Shown: one piece after another, positions 31,838 to 33,846 of the stretch
Layout: every line of letters starts with the position of its first letter
How positions within the stretch are numbered: the first letter of the stretch is position 1
Origin: a bacterium UBP1_UBA4783
GTDB taxonomy: Bacteria; Krumholzibacteriota; Krumholzibacteriia; Krumholzibacteriales; Krumholzibacteriaceae
Direction of reading: 5' to 3'
Length of the DNA stretch: 33,846 nucleotides
NCBI GenBank assembly: GCA_002403075.1
Contig: DHHB01000050.1
Coordinates: 59,191-93,036, forward strand
The notes under the pieces: generated by a model
Told to the model about the DNA's origin: nothing
What the model saw: the letters and a program-made list of their open reading frames with translations, nothing else
The model's database searches: none
Translations under genes and position numbers: made by a program

Positions 31838-33846
31838 ATGCCGGCCGCGGGATTCGTTCATCTGCACAACCACTCCGAGTACAGCCTTCTCGACGGGGCG
31901 ATCAGGGTCAAGGACCTCGCCGAGACCGCGAAGGCGATGGGGATGAGCGCGGTCGCCCTCACCGACCACGGAAACCTCTTCGGCGCGATCCCCTTCTATC
32001 GCGCCGCGGTCGAGGCCGGAGTGAAGCCGATCCTCGGCATGGAAACCTACGTCGCGGAGGGGGGGATGAGGGAGCGGAGCCGGACGCCCGGGCAGGCGCA
32101 CAACGACCACCTCACCCTTCTCGTTCGCGACGAGGAGGGGTACCGCAACCTCATCAAGCTCTCCTCCCTCGCGTACCTCGAAGGCTTCTACTACCGCCCG
32201 CGCGTCGATCTCGAGGCCCTCGCCGCCCACCGCGGCGGGCTCGTCGCCATGAGCGGCTGCCTGCAGGGCGGCGTCGCGCGCCTGCTGCTCGCGGGGCGCC
32301 TCGGCGAGGCCCGCGAGCTCGCCGCGCGGCTCGCCTCCATCTTCGAGCCGGGGTGCTTCTACCTCGAGATCCAGAATCACGGCATACCGGAGGAGGCCGC
32401 ACTCAGGCCGCTGCTCGCGGAGCTCGCGGCCGGGACGGGGATCCCTCTCGTCGCAACGAACGACTGCCATTACCTCCGGGCCGAGGACCACGTCGCGCAC
32501 GACGTTCTCCTGTGCCTCCAGACGGGCAAGGAGATCGACGATCCGGCGCGCGTGATGAGATCGCACCCCGAGACCTACTTCAAGTCGCCCGAGCAGATGG
32601 CGGCGCTCTTTCCCGATTACCCCGAGGCGCTCGCCGCGACGCTCGAGATCGCCGAAAAATGCTCCTTCACCCTCCCCGCGGGCCGCTCGCAGCTCCCGCG
32701 GTTTCCGTTGCCGGAGGGGTGCGACAGCGCCGCCGGGTACCTCGAACGCCTCGTGATGGAGAACCTGCCGAAGCGCGTCGCGAACGTGACCGACGAGGTG
32801 CTCGAGCGCGCGCGCTACGAGCTCTCGGTGATCGAGCGGATGGAGTTCGAGGGCTATTTCCTCGTCGTCTGGGACATCGTCAACGCCGCCCGGGAGCGTG
32901 GGATCCCCGTCGGCGCGGGGCGCGGCTCGGCGGCGGGGAGCCTCGTCTGCTACGCGCTCGGCATCACCGCGATCAACCCGCTCGAGCACGGGCTCCTCTT
33001 CGAGCGCATGCTCAACCCCGAGCGCGTCTCGATGCCGGACATCGACGTCGATTTCTGCGACGAGCGCCGGCAGGAGGTGATCGAGCACGTCATCGCCAAG
33101 TACGGCAAGGACAACGTCTGCCAGATCATCACCTTCGGGCGGCTGGCGGCGAGGGCTGTCCTGCGCGACGTCGGCCGCGTGCTCAAGGTGCCGTACGCCG
33201 ACGTCGACCGCCTTACGAAGATGATCCCGCCGCAGGTGGGCACGACGCTCGCGAAGGCGCTGCAGGCCGTTCCAGAGCTCGACGCGCTGTACAAGAAGGA
33301 CGAGACCGTCAAGAAGCTCATCGATCTCTCGTTCGCCCTCGAGGGGCTCGCGCGGCACGCCTCGACGCACGCGGCGGGGATGGTCATCACGCCGACGCGG
33401 CTCGTCGACCACGTTCCGCTCTTCCGCTCGAACAAGGGCGAAATCACGACCCAGTACGAGATGAAGATCCTCGAGAAGCTCGGCATCCTCAAGATCGACG
33501 TCCTCGGGCTCAAGACCCTCTCGCAGATCCACAACACCGTAGCGCTCGTGGCCGAGCACGAGGGCGTGCGGATCGACGTGGACACGATCCCGTTCGACGA
33601 TCCCGCCACCTACGAGCTCCTTCGCCGCGGCCAGACGGTCGGCGTCTTCCAGCTCGAGAGCTCGGGGATGCGCGATCTTCTCCGGCGCATCGAGCCGACG
33701 ACCTTCGCCGACGTGACCGCGATCAACGCCCTCTACCGGCCGGGACCTCTCGGCAGCGACATGGTGAGCGATTTCATCGAGTGCAAGCACGGCCGCAAGA
33801 AGATCGAGTACGAGGACCCGCGTCTCGAGCCGATCCTCGCGGAGAC
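31838..33846 (+). CDS. dnaE: DNA polymerase III alpha subunit (3' end beyond the window)
   Basis: 669 codons from ATG 31838 (AGGAGA upstream) run open to the window end, about 55-60% of a normal 1,150-residue DnaE. It is the replicative polymerase subunit. The N-terminal PHP domain begins FVHLHNHSEYSLLDG, then LTDHGNLFG, GMETYVA, DHLTLL, MSGCLQG and ATNDCHYL. All nine residues that bind metals in active PHP exonucleases (such as M. tuberculosis DnaE1) are present. The polymerase core follows with PVGAGRGSAAGSLVCYALGI, MPDIDVDFCDERR (catalytic aspartates), ARHASTHAAGMVI, KIDVLGLKTL and ALYRPGPL. The rest of the polymerase, beta-binding and OB domains lie beyond the window. Confidence 0.97.
   Translation, partial: MPAAGFVHLHNHSEYSLLDGAIRVKDLAETAKAMGMSAVALTDHGNLFGAIPFYRAAVEAGVKPILGMETYVAEGGMRERSRTPGQAHNDHLTLLVRDEEGYRNLIKLSSLAYLEGFYYRPRVDLEALAAHRGGLVAMSGCLQGGVARLLLAGRLGEARELAARLASIFEPGCFYLEIQNHGIPEEAALRPLLAELAAGTGIPLVATNDCHYLRAEDHVAHDVLLCLQTGKEIDDPARVMRSHPETYFKSPEQMAALFPDYPEALAATLEIAEKCSFTLPAGRSQLPRFPLPEGCDSAAGYLERLVMENLPKRVANVTDEVLERARYELSVIERMEFEGYFLVVWDIVNAARERGIPVGAGRGSAAGSLVCYALGITAINPLEHGLLFERMLNPERVSMPDIDVDFCDERRQEVIEHVIAKYGKDNVCQIITFGRLAARAVLRDVGRVLKVPYADVDRLTKMIPPQVGTTLAKALQAVPELDALYKKDETVKKLIDLSFALEGLARHASTHAAGMVITPTRLVDHVPLFRSNKGEITTQYEMKILEKLGILKIDVLGLKTLSQIHNTVALVAEHEGVRIDVDTIPFDDPATYELLRRGQTVGVFQLESSGMRDLLRRIEPTTFADVTAINALYRPGPLGSDMVSDFIECKHGRKKIEYEDPRLEPILAE

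Overview
The window is one stretch of a very GC-rich bacterial chromosome. It is packed almost entirely with housekeeping genes, many of which overlap by a few bases. I see no tRNA, rRNA, CRISPR array, insertion sequence or phage gene. Start codons are often GTG or TTG with good Shine-Dalgarno sites, and all three stop codons are used. Several features fit a Gram-negative (diderm) envelope: RodZ, a PpiD/SurA-type chaperone, lipobox and Sec signals, TatA, and LytR_C and DUF4321 proteins. With a DapL-like aminotransferase and a folB-folK-deoxynucleoside kinase-panB-panC run, this suggests an uncultured lineage near the FCB superphylum (Krumholzibacteriota or Eisenbacteria-like). That placement is inference only.

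Layout. 1-5320 (+): the end of an unknown membrane protein, a ZIP metal importer, a free-methionine-sulfoxide-reductase-like GAF protein, an exported DUF885 metallopeptidase, an exported amidase and an OsmC-family protein. 5324-6091 (-): an exported, highly charged coiled-coil protein of unknown function. 6356-8147 (+): a LytS-type histidine kinase and a LytTR response regulator. The regulator is cut by an in-frame TAG exactly between its receiver and DNA-binding domains. A pair of CGTTCGTG direct repeats 21 bp apart upstream looks like the binding site of such a regulator. 8269-9231: a standalone, divergent GMP-synthase-type PP-loop ATPase.

9397-17787 (+): valS-rodZ-uvrB-nadC-birA-coaX, a tightly packed run covering tRNA charging, cell shape, DNA repair, and NAD, biotin and CoA metabolism. 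17921-19862: groES-groEL behind a promoter and a degenerate CIRCE operator, closed by a clear intrinsic terminator. 20085-21707: a lipoprotein with an Ig/PKD-like domain and a probable beta-propeller, with its own promoter. 21746-26751: a DapL-type aminotransferase, folB, folK, deoxynucleoside kinase, panB, panC and a HIT hydrolase, which together make folate and pantothenate precursors and salvage nucleotides. 26794-27807: three short envelope genes (LytR_C, DUF4321, tatA).

27832-29631 (-): a membrane-anchored PpiD-like chaperone. It is divergent from an M23 endopeptidase (29799-31811), and dnaE follows (31838 to the window end, incomplete).

No wholly new multi-gene system is evident. The best leads are the interrupted LytTR regulator with its probable autoregulatory site, the divergent GuaA-like enzyme, redox proteins (MsrC-like, OsmC-like) that have lost resolving cysteines, and two promoters placed so close to their start codons that the mRNAs should be leaderless.
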